DNA of 64,000 nucleotides, from the NCBI GenBank assembly GCA_029945855.1, contig JAQSDJ010000012.1, forward strand, positions 1 to 64,000. The letters run 5' to 3'. This stretch comes from Lacunisphaera sp. Lineage in GTDB: Bacteria > Verrucomicrobiota > Verrucomicrobiia > Opitutales > Opitutaceae. Shown piece by piece: positions 10,601 to 17,974 of this stretch; position 1 is the first letter of the stretch, and each line of letters starts with the position of its first letter. Under the pieces are notes generated by a model, which was given only the letters and a program-made list of their open reading frames with translations, was not told the DNA's origin and searched no databases. The translations under genes and the position numbers were made by a program.

Positions 10601-10709
10601 CGCGGCCATCCCGGAGCCGTCCACGTATGCGGCGCTGGCCGGGTTGGGTGCGCTGGGCCTGGCGCTGTGGCGGCGGCGGGGTGTTTTGCGGTCCAGTTCG
10701 GCCGGCTGA
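4623..10709 (+). CDS. Large autotransporter-repeat-like, PEP-CTERM sorted surface/secreted protein
   Basis: Signal peptide after MLTTKSHAGN..., Gly/Thr/Ser-rich beta-strand repeats, C-terminal IPEPSTYAALAGLGALGLALWRRR (PEP-CTERM). Start placed at 4623, not the longer ORF start 4389. Confidence 0.85.
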   Translation: MLTTKSHAGNAPVRAAQHFAPQAGWRLSRLASALGLMVGLGAGGVVWGQTIVVWSGGPDPSYDGNWGIATDWVDRATPPAIFETARFDLNQTYSVSMVTNTVVKNIEVAAGDVRLDIFNNSEVTATTALKVNNATLRIANGKVITNLDATSGNGVIAGAATFTNAKVFLENGWLETGPTINTAPQPVTNDTTRPSDGKLWYSGTLLVEGHGHFIGNLAPNLSSYSLTDIPLDVTIRAVGGNLVLGNNTNDDWSLFGNIETGPNTVSITVLNDFSPITGGSNRVYGRVSLAGGTLESNHPLGLGGGFEGYGTLRATASIGGFSISGNSILTGDMLLDVAYGAYLYGKIEIGANRLTVRGWSQAQPGYGTLYLNNMAEIALAGGELAVNPVLYMSGNIGDTYPLTYARITGFGVVRGKTEAAYQDNRTGAGGALVVVYPAEWFVPTGALTLAQTLGVGSDEVRLLSTAPTVLNGGATMTGGTLYAPNGILLDGTNVVAGSGIVFGGATGTNAANGWVGSGALTLTSALNAGSGQVTLLAGSPVAVETKVTLGGGTLLAPSGLFLDSGGSLEGSGTVEAQVSGSGSIAPGGALNIGDSASTTGVAFAGTVTVGAHTLTLRDADAAALSSSVTLAGGELVAANGFDIAFGSTLSGYGTVTGAMGGSGAFTASGGGLTFGSATDDFILGAGGVLNVGAETVTLHNHTVVLGNSTILAGGQLNVDNGFTYDTSRKVSGYGLVFTNSGAGLELGMTDPTGALTLNSALAVGSRTLTFLSNADTVLNAELTFAAGRLNGSGFGLTIGSAGSLTGYGTITSGVANAGTLSVTAGNLLTISGAFANTGSVNPTGMLRLTGGGVLGGTFGSGALDLNGNSFTLPNDWTTPSGLTVTLGGSTITGPGALQVASGATLHVASGGGTVNTAVSNAGTVTLGGSLGGSGALTNQGTLQAEVTAPGFHAGVSNPLINASSGTVSVPLGRSLTLSGPVDNSGTLSVAGTPTLVSDLILTGTAINTGTLDVAGAMTFAGPVTNSGSATVSGQLYFNGGGTSTGAITLAGGLVGFGSTTFSVPNAATSITGPGALTFGGGTTTLDYGISNAPLTVTQSLAFTGGALALPGATSLRTNVLALANSGQTPDLPTTILAGGTFIWNSGSVRNTLTLEAGVKTTDTGFDTINLVDPSGLVAGIRFGGGHTIDGTLINRSSTLSFQSTVGGLGLGGSGTLRNEGTVSINTLASTWTPTVENVGTATLAGHFSTVNNAASLTIAASGVDAQITTLTQTAGSTTFSGFQHAGGQTWDIQAGSTLATPDGAWLTVGSLVNAGTLDFTGPTTVVNPMQNQAGGKVHITDDMQTISPFLTQNQGTIILDGPLAKLWILISGVLGGTSVLSSEQLATIGGGTLEIRNGANLTLSNGISGAASLIVGNGSTLAHTGGTLSGPGTLTIQTGGTMSINGGGIWGDRAISNAGTFNANGALNLPNNTAGTFANLAGGVINLNGGYQFINADPYYGRSVVLTNAAGATIRKIGGPDQYDLIFYNGTFENRGLVEVESGQGRLGLGNFTNYGRLLAAAGTEFWLKDGTFKTGSVLDGAGTYRMREGTTTLDTGLNFSAIDLWLNGGTITGPGNITVRNGDSFRHTDGTLNGPGTLTIETGGTMTINGGGTWGDRAISNAGTFNANGALNLPNNTAGTFANLAGGVINLNGGYQFINADPYYGRSVVLTNAAGATIRKIGGPDQYDLIYYNGTFVNHGTVEVNSGFLRTVVGLPGGQLTEGTWRVTDGARLILNDDAAITQNAATVVLTGAGSVFNGLNSLTTNAGSLSLLGGRAFTTSAAMTNSGTLAVGSGSSFSTSSTFANSGNLNVTGAFSAGGGLTNTGTLGGSGTFTGSLISAGTLSPGNSPGLLTVTGNLTLQGTSQLYMELGGLVEGVSYDSIDVSGIMALNGALNVVLVNGFVPATGATFNLFDASSFTGTFGSMSLPTLTNGLSWNSSALYTSGIIIVSGAAIPEPSTYAALAGLGALGLALWRRRGVLRSSSAG
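8910..9217 (+). repeat. Internal duplication copy 1 (core 8970-9201 identical to 9585-9816)
   Basis: Base-by-base comparison at offset 615 bp. Confidence 0.95.
9525..9832 (+). repeat. Internal duplication copy 2
   Basis: See 8910-9217; 232 bp identical core. Confidence 0.95.
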
Positions 10710-10717
10710 CGTGGCCT

Positions 10718-11833
10718 ATGTGGGTTCTCGCTCGATTCGCCTTTCTCGGTCTCGTCTTTTTGTATCGGGCCTGCTGGCGCCGGCAGGGCGTGGATCAGTC
10801 GACACTTTATCGCGGCACCCGCCGCGTCACGTTCACGAAAAATGATAAGCTCTACTGGGGGCTGGAGTTTAAGACGCCCCTGATCTTCACGCTCACCCGG
10901 GAAGATGGCTGGGATCGCGGGTGGAAGTTTTTCGGGCTGACGACGGAGCTGCAGACGGGCGACAGGGCTTTTGATCAGACGGTGTATGTCGCCGGCGACC
11001 ACCCCGCGCTGCACCGGCTGCTGGCCGGGGAGGCGGAGTTGCGCCGGCGCATCGTGGGTCTGTTTGATCGCGGGGCGCGGCGGATCTTCTCCGACGGGGC
11101 GCACCTTTGGGTGGAACCGACCGAATCGGCCCATGCTTCCGATCAGGATCTGGCCGAATTGCTCGGGATCCGCGGCGTGCTCCAGCGGGGCGAACCTTCC
11201 GGCTACCGTTGGTTTTCGGATCCGTTCCTGCTCAAGGCCATAGCGGTCGAGGCCTTGGTGTGGACGGTGGCGCTTTATGGGGCGCCGGCTCAGATTGAGC
11301 AGCTTTACCGCTCGCACGTGCTGGGGGAGGAGCAGCACTTCCTTGACTTGTGGACGCTGCTGCGGCCCAGCCTGCTGCTCGCAGCCGGGGTGTTTGTCGC
11401 GCTGATGGGTTTGGTCGTCGTCGTCCTGCGCGGATCATCGCGCGGACACCGGGTCATTCTGGAGGGCGCCTTGGTGCTGGGCATCTGCCTGCCTTTGTCG
11501 GGGCTGCAGGCCATTACGGATTACAGTCGCGCCCAATACCTTTCCGCTCCGCGACAGGATGTTTACCGGGTGATCGGGAAATGGAATACCGGGATCAAGT
11601 GGCGCAATCGCGACAATTGGCGACGGCCGAGCTATTATTTGATCCTTGAGCCGCGGACGGACGGTGCGCCGCTCGTGCAGCCGTATCTCAAGGTGAACAG
11701 CAGCGACTACTACGACGCGAAGGAAGGCGGCGCGGTCAAAATCACCTCCCGGGTCGGTCGATTGAACATTCCCTGGCTGGTGCGCCTGGAGGTGCCGTCC
11801 GGTTGGCCGCTGCCTTCCCGGCGCGGTAACTGA
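10718..11833 (+). CDS. Uncharacterised membrane protein
   Basis: Intact ORF 9 bp after the PEP-CTERM gene; N-terminal TM and two central TM segments; no family recognised. Start MWVLARFAFLGL. Confidence 0.7.
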   Translation: MWVLARFAFLGLVFLYRACWRRQGVDQSTLYRGTRRVTFTKNDKLYWGLEFKTPLIFTLTREDGWDRGWKFFGLTTELQTGDRAFDQTVYVAGDHPALHRLLAGEAELRRRIVGLFDRGARRIFSDGAHLWVEPTESAHASDQDLAELLGIRGVLQRGEPSGYRWFSDPFLLKAIAVEALVWTVALYGAPAQIEQLYRSHVLGEEQHFLDLWTLLRPSLLLAAGVFVALMGLVVVVLRGSSRGHRVILEGALVLGICLPLSGLQAITDYSRAQYLSAPRQDVYRVIGKWNTGIKWRNRDNWRRPSYYLILEPRTDGAPLVQPYLKVNSSDYYDAKEGGAVKITSRVGRLNIPWLVRLEVPSGWPLPSRRGN

Positions 11834-11892
11834 TTGCCGGCGGGCAGGGGCCGTTGCCCGCAACGGCCTCGGGCCGTGGGAAGCGCCCCGGC

Positions 11893-12270
11893 CTACTCGA
11901 ACCCGAAGAGCCGGCCCATCTCGCGGCGGTCCTTCTTGGTCGGACGACCCTGGCCGCGTTCGCGGGCGAGCATGTGCTCGATGCCGGCTTGCTTCGCCCG
12001 CTCGTATTCAGCCGCGGGAGTGAGATCGGTCAGGTATTCCGGCAGCTGCTTCGCCGCGAGGCGGGAGCGGGGCAGGGCGACGACCTTGAGCGTGCGGGTG
12101 ATGACGCCCACGCGGACGGTGATCGTCTCCCCGACATGCACATCGCGGCCGGGCTTGGCCTCGAGATCGTTGATCAGCACGTGGCCGGCGCGGCAGGCGG
12201 CCGTGGCGAGGGGGCGCGTCTTGAACACGCGCACGCTCCAGAGCCATTTGTCCAAGCGGGGATCGTCCAT
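11893..12270 (-). CDS. S4-domain RNA-binding protein, Hsp15-like
   Basis: MDDPRLDKWLWSVRVFKTRPLATAACRAGHVLIND... matches Hsp15/S4 pattern; basic C-terminus. Confidence 0.85.
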   Translation of the reverse strand: MDDPRLDKWLWSVRVFKTRPLATAACRAGHVLINDLEAKPGRDVHVGETITVRVGVITRTLKVVALPRSRLAAKQLPEYLTDLTPAAEYERAKQAGIEHMLARERGQGRPTKKDRREMGRLFGFE

Positions 12271-12302
12271 GGGATTTAGGCGATAAGGTAAAATACCAAA
12301 GG

Positions 12303-12389
12303 CCAAACGCCAAATCCCAAAGAATACACTCAAAAGGAGGCAAAAGCAGGCTGGCTTCGTATATTTGGCCTTTGGGGTTTGGCGTTTGG
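12303..12389. repeat. Inverted repeat, ~20-bp arms (1 mismatch), 47-nt spacer
   Basis: ccaaacgccaaatcccaaag (12303-12322) vs ctttggggtttggcgtttgg (12370-12389). Confidence 0.8.
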
Positions 12390-12455
12390 AATTTACGCGG
12401 CTTGGCGCGTCCTAGTTGCTTCGGAATAAAAGGTGGCTTAGCTCCTCCCACGTCC

Positions 12456-13058
12456 ATGAAAGTCCGCTTCTTCCCCGTTTTGCTGACCCTCTTTACCGCC
12501 ATGACCCTCCAGGCTGAAACCAAACCCGCGTCGAAAACCGAACTCGCCACCATCGGGGGCGGCTGCTTCTGGTGCACGGAAGCCGTGCTGGAGCGCGTGC
12601 CGGGCGTGCTGAAGGCCGTCAGCGGCTACGCCGGCGGCAAGAACGCCAATCCGACCTACGAGGAAGTCTGCACCGGGCGGTCGGGCCACGCCGAGGTCAT
12701 CCAGGTCGAGTTCGATCCCATGGTCGTAAGCTATGAGAAGATCCTCGAGGTGTTCTTCGAGGCCCATGACCCGACCACGCTGAACCGCCAGGGCGCCGAT
12801 GAGGGCACGCAGTATCGGTCGGTGATTTTCTATCATGACGAGGCGCAGCATGTCGCCGCCAGCCGCGCCAAGCTCGCCGCGCAGGCGCATTGGCCCGATC
12901 CGATTGTCACGGAGATCGCCCCGCTGACGAAGTTCTACCCGGCGGAGAAATACCATCAGGACTATTTCAAGAACAACCCGACCCAGGGTTACTGCTCGTT
13001 CGTGATCAAGCCGAAGATGAAGAAGCTCGAGACCAAGGGCGTGATCCCGAAGGGGTGA
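12456..13058 (+). CDS. msrA: Peptide-methionine (S)-S-oxide reductase MsrA with N-terminal signal peptide
   Basis: GGGCFWCTEAVLERVPGV...GYAGG...YRSVIFY; MKVRFFPVLLTLFTAMTLQAE leader. Confidence 0.95.
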   Translation: MKVRFFPVLLTLFTAMTLQAETKPASKTELATIGGGCFWCTEAVLERVPGVLKAVSGYAGGKNANPTYEEVCTGRSGHAEVIQVEFDPMVVSYEKILEVFFEAHDPTTLNRQGADEGTQYRSVIFYHDEAQHVAASRAKLAAQAHWPDPIVTEIAPLTKFYPAEKYHQDYFKNNPTQGYCSFVIKPKMKKLETKGVIPKG

Positions 13059-13072
13059 ACGGCGGGGTTGCT

Positions 13073-13380
13073 CTGTAGGGCGGGATCGTTGGCACGCCTC
13101 GAAAAACCGGCCTCATCCTTTCGCTGTCATCCTGAGCCGGCCTCATGCAGTTGGCCAGATTTCCCGCTCTAGTCATGGGAGAACTGAATGGTGTCAGGCG
13201 GGCCAGCCCGCTCGCGGGCGCACTTCAGAGCGCGAGCAAGCTCGCTGGCCCACGCCAACTGCATGAGTCCGGCTGAGCGCAGCGAAGGATCCATGGGCAT
13301 GCACACATCCTGATGGATTCTTCGCTGCTCTCAGAATGACAATGGGGATAATGGCGGGATCAGCGATTCCGCCCTACAGC
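13073..13380. repeat. Nested palindromic intergenic element between convergent genes
   Basis: Arms tctgtagggcgggatcgttg/cagcgattccgccctacagc; tgtcatcctgag/ctcagaatgaca; gagccggcctcatgcagttggc/gccaactgcatgagtccggctc-like. Confidence 0.8.
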
Positions 13381-13388
13381 CAAACCGG

Positions 13389-14096
13389 CTATTCCCGCTC
13401 GCGCACGAACGGCACGAAGCGCACGGGGATGACGGGGCGCTGGGTTATCTTGCCCGCGCGCTTCGTCACCAGCACCAGGTCCTGGGCGCCCGCCTTGGGG
13501 CCGACCGGGATGATCATGCGTCCGCCGTCCTTGAGCTGGGCGAGGAGGGCCGGCGGAATCGTGTCGGGGGCGGCCGTGACGATGATGGCGTCGAACGGCG
13601 CCGCCTCGGGCCAGCCTTTCCAGCCGTCGCCGGTGCGGGCTTTGATATTTTTGTAGCCGAGGGAGCGCAGCACGGTGGCGGCCTGGTCGGCGAGGTCGGG
13701 GATGATCTCGATCGTGTAAACCTCGGCGCAGATCTCGGCGAGGACCGCGGCCTGATAGCCCGAGCCGGTGCCGATCTCCAGCACGCGGGTGGTGCGGGTG
13801 GGGGCGAGTTGCTCCGTCATGCACGCCACGATGTAGGGTTGCGAGATGGTCTGGCCGTGCCCGATGGGCAGGGGATGGTCGTCGTAGGCCTGCGGCTGCA
13901 GGTCCGCGGGGACAAAGCGGTGGCGCGGCACCTGGCGCATGGCGGCGAGGGTGGCGGGGTGGCTGATCTCCCGGAGTTCAAGTTGCTTTTCCACCATAAG
14001 GATTCGTCGCGCCTGCCAGGGATCCGGGGCGTCCGGGGCGGCCACCAGGGTCAGGCCGAGGGCCGCGAACACAGCCAGGTGCCGGACAGGTCGCAT
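13389..14096 (-). CDS. pcm: Protein-L-isoaspartate O-methyltransferase with predicted N-terminal signal peptide
   Basis: RHRFVP, ISQPYIVACMTEQL, VLEIGTGSGYQAAVLAEI, TGDGWKGWPEAAPFDAIIVTAA motifs. Confidence 0.92.
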   Translation of the reverse strand: MRPVRHLAVFAALGLTLVAAPDAPDPWQARRILMVEKQLELREISHPATLAAMRQVPRHRFVPADLQPQAYDDHPLPIGHGQTISQPYIVACMTEQLAPTRTTRVLEIGTGSGYQAAVLAEICAEVYTIEIIPDLADQAATVLRSLGYKNIKARTGDGWKGWPEAAPFDAIIVTAAPDTIPPALLAQLKDGGRMIIPVGPKAGAQDLVLVTKRAGKITQRPVIPVRFVPFVRERE

Positions 14097-14156
14097 GCCG
14101 AAGGATAGTCCCGCCCCCGCGGAGAAACAAGTCCGGGTGTGCTGCGGGACGGCGCA

Positions 14157-14181
14157 TAAAAACGGCGCCCGCAGGCGCCGT
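14157..14181 (-). terminator. Rho-independent terminator of the hydroxylase-HlyIII gene
   Basis: On minus strand: acggcgcc tgcg ggcgccgt followed by TTTTT. Confidence 0.8.
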
Positions 14182-14208
14182 GGGATCCAAGGGGGGGGCG
14201 GAGACTGT

Positions 14209-15756
14209 TCAACCGTGCACCGGCAGCACGAACAGCAGCACGGCAAACAGGTGGCAGACGCTGCCGCCGACAAAGCACAGCTCGCGGGGGAGCAGGTCGA
14301 AGCGCGGCAGGCGCCACAGATAGAACGCGAGGCCGGCCAGGTAGCTCAGCACGCCGGCGAACCCGAGCCAGAGCGCCCCCGGGGGCAGGCTGGCGAAGAC
14401 CGGCTTGATGGCGACCGCGCCCAGCGCGCCGAGCAGCAGGTAGGCCACCACCGTGACGGTGCGAAATCGGCCGGAAAACATCAGCTGCAGGGCGACCCCT
14501 GCGGCGCTCAGGCCCCACACGACGCCGAAAAGCGACCAACCCCAGGCGCCGCGCATTGAAATGAGCAGGAAAGGCGTGGCCGTGCCGGCGATCACGAGGA
14601 AGATCGCCGCGTGGGTGTATTTGCGCGCCATCAGCTTCCAGGCCACTTCCTCGCGGCGGTGGTAAAGGGCGAGCGTGAGGTGGAGCAGCACGAGCGTGAC
14701 ACCAAAGATCGCAAAGCTGACCAGATGCCGCCCCTCGCCCTGGAGGGCGGCAAATATCACCAACAAGGCGAGGCTCACCGCGCTGGTGGCCAGGCCGAAG
14801 CCGTGCGTCAGGCCGTGGACGAAGCGCTCGGGCCGCGAATAGTTGCGCGTCGCCTCGGGCGGGACCACCGGATTGAGCGGGGCGCCTTGGGCGGCCAGCC
14901 GGCGGTTGCGGACCAGGTTTTCGGAGGCGGTGTCGCACCACCGGATGAAACGGCAAGGCCGCGGGCTGGTAAACTCCGAGGCCTCCCACTCGCCGCCGTG
15001 CGTGTAGAGCGACTTCGGGAAGATCCAGGTGCTGAAGACCACGTCGGCGACGGGCAGCGTGAAGAAGCCTGAAATGGCCTCGTTGCAATCGATCACGGCA
15101 TGGTGCCGCAGGTGGAAACTGTAGACCTTGCGCCAGAACCAGCCGAAACGCTTGTGCTCGATGAGCACGGCCCATTTCTCGAAGGACCAATGCTCGATGG
15201 CGTGGAAGACCTCGTAAAAAACCAGCGACATGGCGATGGCGGCATAGCCGGAGACGAACCAAGGGAAGGACGGGGCCAGCCACTGGAGCAACGCGAGCAG
15301 GGGGGTCAGGATGAGCCCGAAGATGGCCAGGGTGAACCAGGGGAAAAACGACGCCTCGGTCTGGTGCGGCTGCGTGATGGGATAGATATTCTCGACAAAA
15401 GGAACCTCATTGCCCCCGGGGGTGCGCCGGCGGCCGATGCGGGTCAGGTTGTGGTGGAGGGTATGCTGCTTGTAGAAATGACTGAGGAACGGCACGACCG
15501 GCTTGTGCAGGACGTAGCGGTGGAAGAAGAACTCCAAGAAGCAGATAAACAGGTGGATCAGCAGGAAGGCCGTGACGAATTTCCAGGTAGCCGCACCCAC
15601 CTGGGCCAGCCAAACACTGCTCGGGGCGCACAGCCAGAGCAGGCCGTAGAGGCCGGCCAGCGAAACGACGACAGTCGTGAAGAACAACGGTAGCGAAAGC
15701 TCCTCTTCAACCCGGGGAGCGCGGACGTGGGCAGTAGAATCGGACATGTGACTCAT
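14209..15756 (-). CDS. Fatty acid hydroxylase/sterol desaturase domain fused to C-terminal hemolysin III (HlyIII/AdipoR-like) domain
   Basis: N-terminal His boxes FFHRYVLHKP, HTLHHN, HAIEHWSF, HLRHHAVIDCNEAISGFF; C-terminal PERFVHGLTHGFG...LALYHRRE...HAAIFLVIAGTATPFLL...SVCHLFAVLLF. Confidence 0.85.
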   Translation of the reverse strand: MSHMSDSTAHVRAPRVEEELSLPLFFTTVVVSLAGLYGLLWLCAPSSVWLAQVGAATWKFVTAFLLIHLFICFLEFFFHRYVLHKPVVPFLSHFYKQHTLHHNLTRIGRRRTPGGNEVPFVENIYPITQPHQTEASFFPWFTLAIFGLILTPLLALLQWLAPSFPWFVSGYAAIAMSLVFYEVFHAIEHWSFEKWAVLIEHKRFGWFWRKVYSFHLRHHAVIDCNEAISGFFTLPVADVVFSTWIFPKSLYTHGGEWEASEFTSPRPCRFIRWCDTASENLVRNRRLAAQGAPLNPVVPPEATRNYSRPERFVHGLTHGFGLATSAVSLALLVIFAALQGEGRHLVSFAIFGVTLVLLHLTLALYHRREEVAWKLMARKYTHAAIFLVIAGTATPFLLISMRGAWGWSLFGVVWGLSAAGVALQLMFSGRFRTVTVVAYLLLGALGAVAIKPVFASLPPGALWLGFAGVLSYLAGLAFYLWRLPRFDLLPRELCFVGGSVCHLFAVLLFVLPVHG

Positions 15757-15885
15757 AACTACGGCTTACGCCCAACCCATGGCAAACGCTGAAATGGACA
15801 ATATTTTGGGGGAACATTGAACGGGACGACTGGCCGGCCCCGGAGCCCGCGCTGGACTTCCGGCAATTCCGCATACACTGCCCCC

Positions 15886-16695
15886 ATGCCAGACAACCAG
15901 ACCAACGAGGTGGCCGGGGCCGCGGTGACGGTGGAATTTGTCCGCCACCGCAACGCGCTGCTGGCGCGCGGCGACCTCGGCGCGCTGTTCACCGACTATT
16001 ATCTGCACCTGGCGGACCAGAAGCTGCGCTATACGCCGGAGCAGGCCGGATTGTTCCGCGCGGCGCTCGCGGCCTTCACGCTGCATTGCGCCTCGCGGCC
16101 GCTGAACGAGCACATCGCCTGGACCATGAATTTTCAGGAACCGCGGTTGAATCTCTTCCTCGCCGGCGACAACGAGGACTGCACCGTCACGGGCCGGTTG
16201 TTCACGGAGAACATCCGCGAGGCCGCCGAGAATATGTTTTACAGCGACACCCTGCCCCGGCGCGGAGCCGAGCCGCGCCGCAGCGTGGTGAATTTCCACG
16301 GCGCCAACGTGTGGGCGGCCGTGGAGGGCTATTACACGCGGAGCGAGCAGCGTCCGGCCCGGCTGTTCGAGCTCGGGGGGGACGAATACGCCTTGTTGCT
16401 GGCGCATCCGGATTGCGACCTCGCATGGTTTGCCGCACTCGAGGCCGACGGGGTGCGCAATCTCGGCACGGCCGAGACGCTCGCGCCGATCCAGCGCCGT
16501 CACTATGGCTGGAACTGCGGATGCACCCAGCAGAAGATCCTGGCGGCGATCGCCCCGGCGTTCCGCGCCGACCCCGCAGGCATGTTTGGCGCCGGCGAGA
16601 TCATCCGGGTGGAATGCCCGCGGTGCGCCTCCGTCCACACGCTGACGCGCGAGGCGATGGAGGCGTATCTGGCGCAGGCGGGTAAGGTTGCCTGA
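15886..16695 (+). CDS. Hsp33-like redox-regulated chaperone
   Basis: C-terminal CGC...CPRC zinc/redox motif with FGAGEIIRVECPRCASVHTLT; start MPDNQTNEV. Confidence 0.8.
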   Translation: MPDNQTNEVAGAAVTVEFVRHRNALLARGDLGALFTDYYLHLADQKLRYTPEQAGLFRAALAAFTLHCASRPLNEHIAWTMNFQEPRLNLFLAGDNEDCTVTGRLFTENIREAAENMFYSDTLPRRGAEPRRSVVNFHGANVWAAVEGYYTRSEQRPARLFELGGDEYALLLAHPDCDLAWFAALEADGVRNLGTAETLAPIQRRHYGWNCGCTQQKILAAIAPAFRADPAGMFGAGEIIRVECPRCASVHTLTREAMEAYLAQAGKVA

Positions 16696-16703
16696 GTTGG
16701 CGG

Positions 16704-16761
16704 GTGGGAGGGGCTGCAGGCCTGACTCTTTTAATTTGTCGGGGCCTGAAGCCCCTCCCAC
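16704..16761. repeat. Inverted repeat upstream of pnuC
   Basis: gtgggaggggctgcaggcc (16704-16722) vs ggcctgaagcccctcccac (16743-16761), one mismatch. Confidence 0.8.
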
Positions 16762-16770
16762 ATTCCGTTC

Positions 16771-17340
16771 ATGAGCATCTGGGAAATCATCGGCACGGTG
16801 CTGGGGATCGCCGGCGTCTGGCTGATGATCCGCCAGAACATCTGGGGCTGGCCCGTCGGGCTGGTGCAGGTGGCCGTGTATGCGTGGGTTTTCCTTGGCG
16901 TGAAACTCTACTCCGATGCGATCCTGCAGGTCTGCTTCTTCGTCCTCCAGGCCTACGGCTGGTGGCATTGGGTGAGGCACCGGCATACGGGAGGGCAGAG
17001 TGAACTGCCGGTGACCATGCTGCCGGCGTCGCGCCGGTTCGTCCTGGTGGCGGCCGGGGCCGGCCTCACCGCGGGCTGGGGTTGGTATATGGCCAACCGG
17101 ACCGATGCCGCCTATCCTTACTGGGATGCGTTCATCCTCATCTTCAGCCTCATCGCGCAATGGTTGCAGGCGCGGAAGAACCTCGAGTGCTGGGCCGGCT
17201 GGATGATCGTCAACGTCGTCGCCCTGGGCGTGTATTGGGCGAAGGACCTGCGGCTGACGAGCGGGCTCTACGTGGTGTTTCTGGGCATGGCCATCGCCGG
17301 TCACTTCGCGTGGCGGAAGTCCATGAAGGCCGTCGCATGA
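16771..17340 (+). CDS. pnuC: Nicotinamide riboside/mononucleotide transporter PnuC
   Basis: MSIWEIIGTVLGIAGVWLMIRQNIWGWPVGLVQVAVYAWVFLGVKLYSDAILQ; multi-TM. Confidence 0.93.
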   Translation: MSIWEIIGTVLGIAGVWLMIRQNIWGWPVGLVQVAVYAWVFLGVKLYSDAILQVCFFVLQAYGWWHWVRHRHTGGQSELPVTMLPASRRFVLVAAGAGLTAGWGWYMANRTDAAYPYWDAFILIFSLIAQWLQARKNLECWAGWMIVNVVALGVYWAKDLRLTSGLYVVFLGMAIAGHFAWRKSMKAVA

Positions 17341-17864
17341 TCCCGCGCATCGCCATCTATGGCCCCGAGTCCACCGGCAAGACCCGGCTGGCGGAGAGCC
17401 TGGCCGCGCATTTCAGTGCGCCGCTGGTGGCCGAGTATGCGCGGGAGCGCTGGGATCTGCAGGGGGCCCTGACGCTCGAGGACATGCTGCCCGTGGCGCG
17501 CGAGCAATGGCGGCGTGAGGATGCGGCGGTGGCGGCGGCGGACCGCCTGGTCATCTGCGACACCGAGGCCCTGACCACCATGCTGTGGAGCGATCTGCTC
17601 TACGGCACGTGCCCGGAGGAATTGCGGCGCGAGGCCGAGCGGCGCTGCCGGAATTACGCGCTCTACCTGCTGCTCGACATCGACGTGCCGTTCGCGCCCG
17701 ACCCGCAGCGGTGTTTTCCGGACGAGTCCGACCGCGAGAAATGCCTGCGGGTGTGGCGGGGCGCGCTGGAACGCCGGCACCTGCCGTTCGCGGACATCCA
17801 CGGCGGCTGGGCGGAGCGCGAGGCGGCGGCCATCACGGCCGTGCAGCGGATATTGAGTCAGTGA
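17337..17864 (+). CDS. NadR-like nicotinamide ribose kinase / AAA ATPase
   Basis: IAIYGPESTGKTRLAESLA P-loop; EYARE; 4-bp ATGA overlap with pnuC. Confidence 0.88.
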   Translation: MIPRIAIYGPESTGKTRLAESLAAHFSAPLVAEYARERWDLQGALTLEDMLPVAREQWRREDAAVAAADRLVICDTEALTTMLWSDLLYGTCPEELRREAERRCRNYALYLLLDIDVPFAPDPQRCFPDESDREKCLRVWRGALERRHLPFADIHGGWAEREAAAITAVQRILSQ

Positions 17865-17974
17865 TCCAGCTTTGCCGCTTGCCCGTCGAGGGCCGTTGAT
17901 TTGACTCAAGCCGTTTCACAACGGAGCCGTTTGACCCCAAGCCGGTGCCCTGGCGCACCAAACCCCGTCACCCC

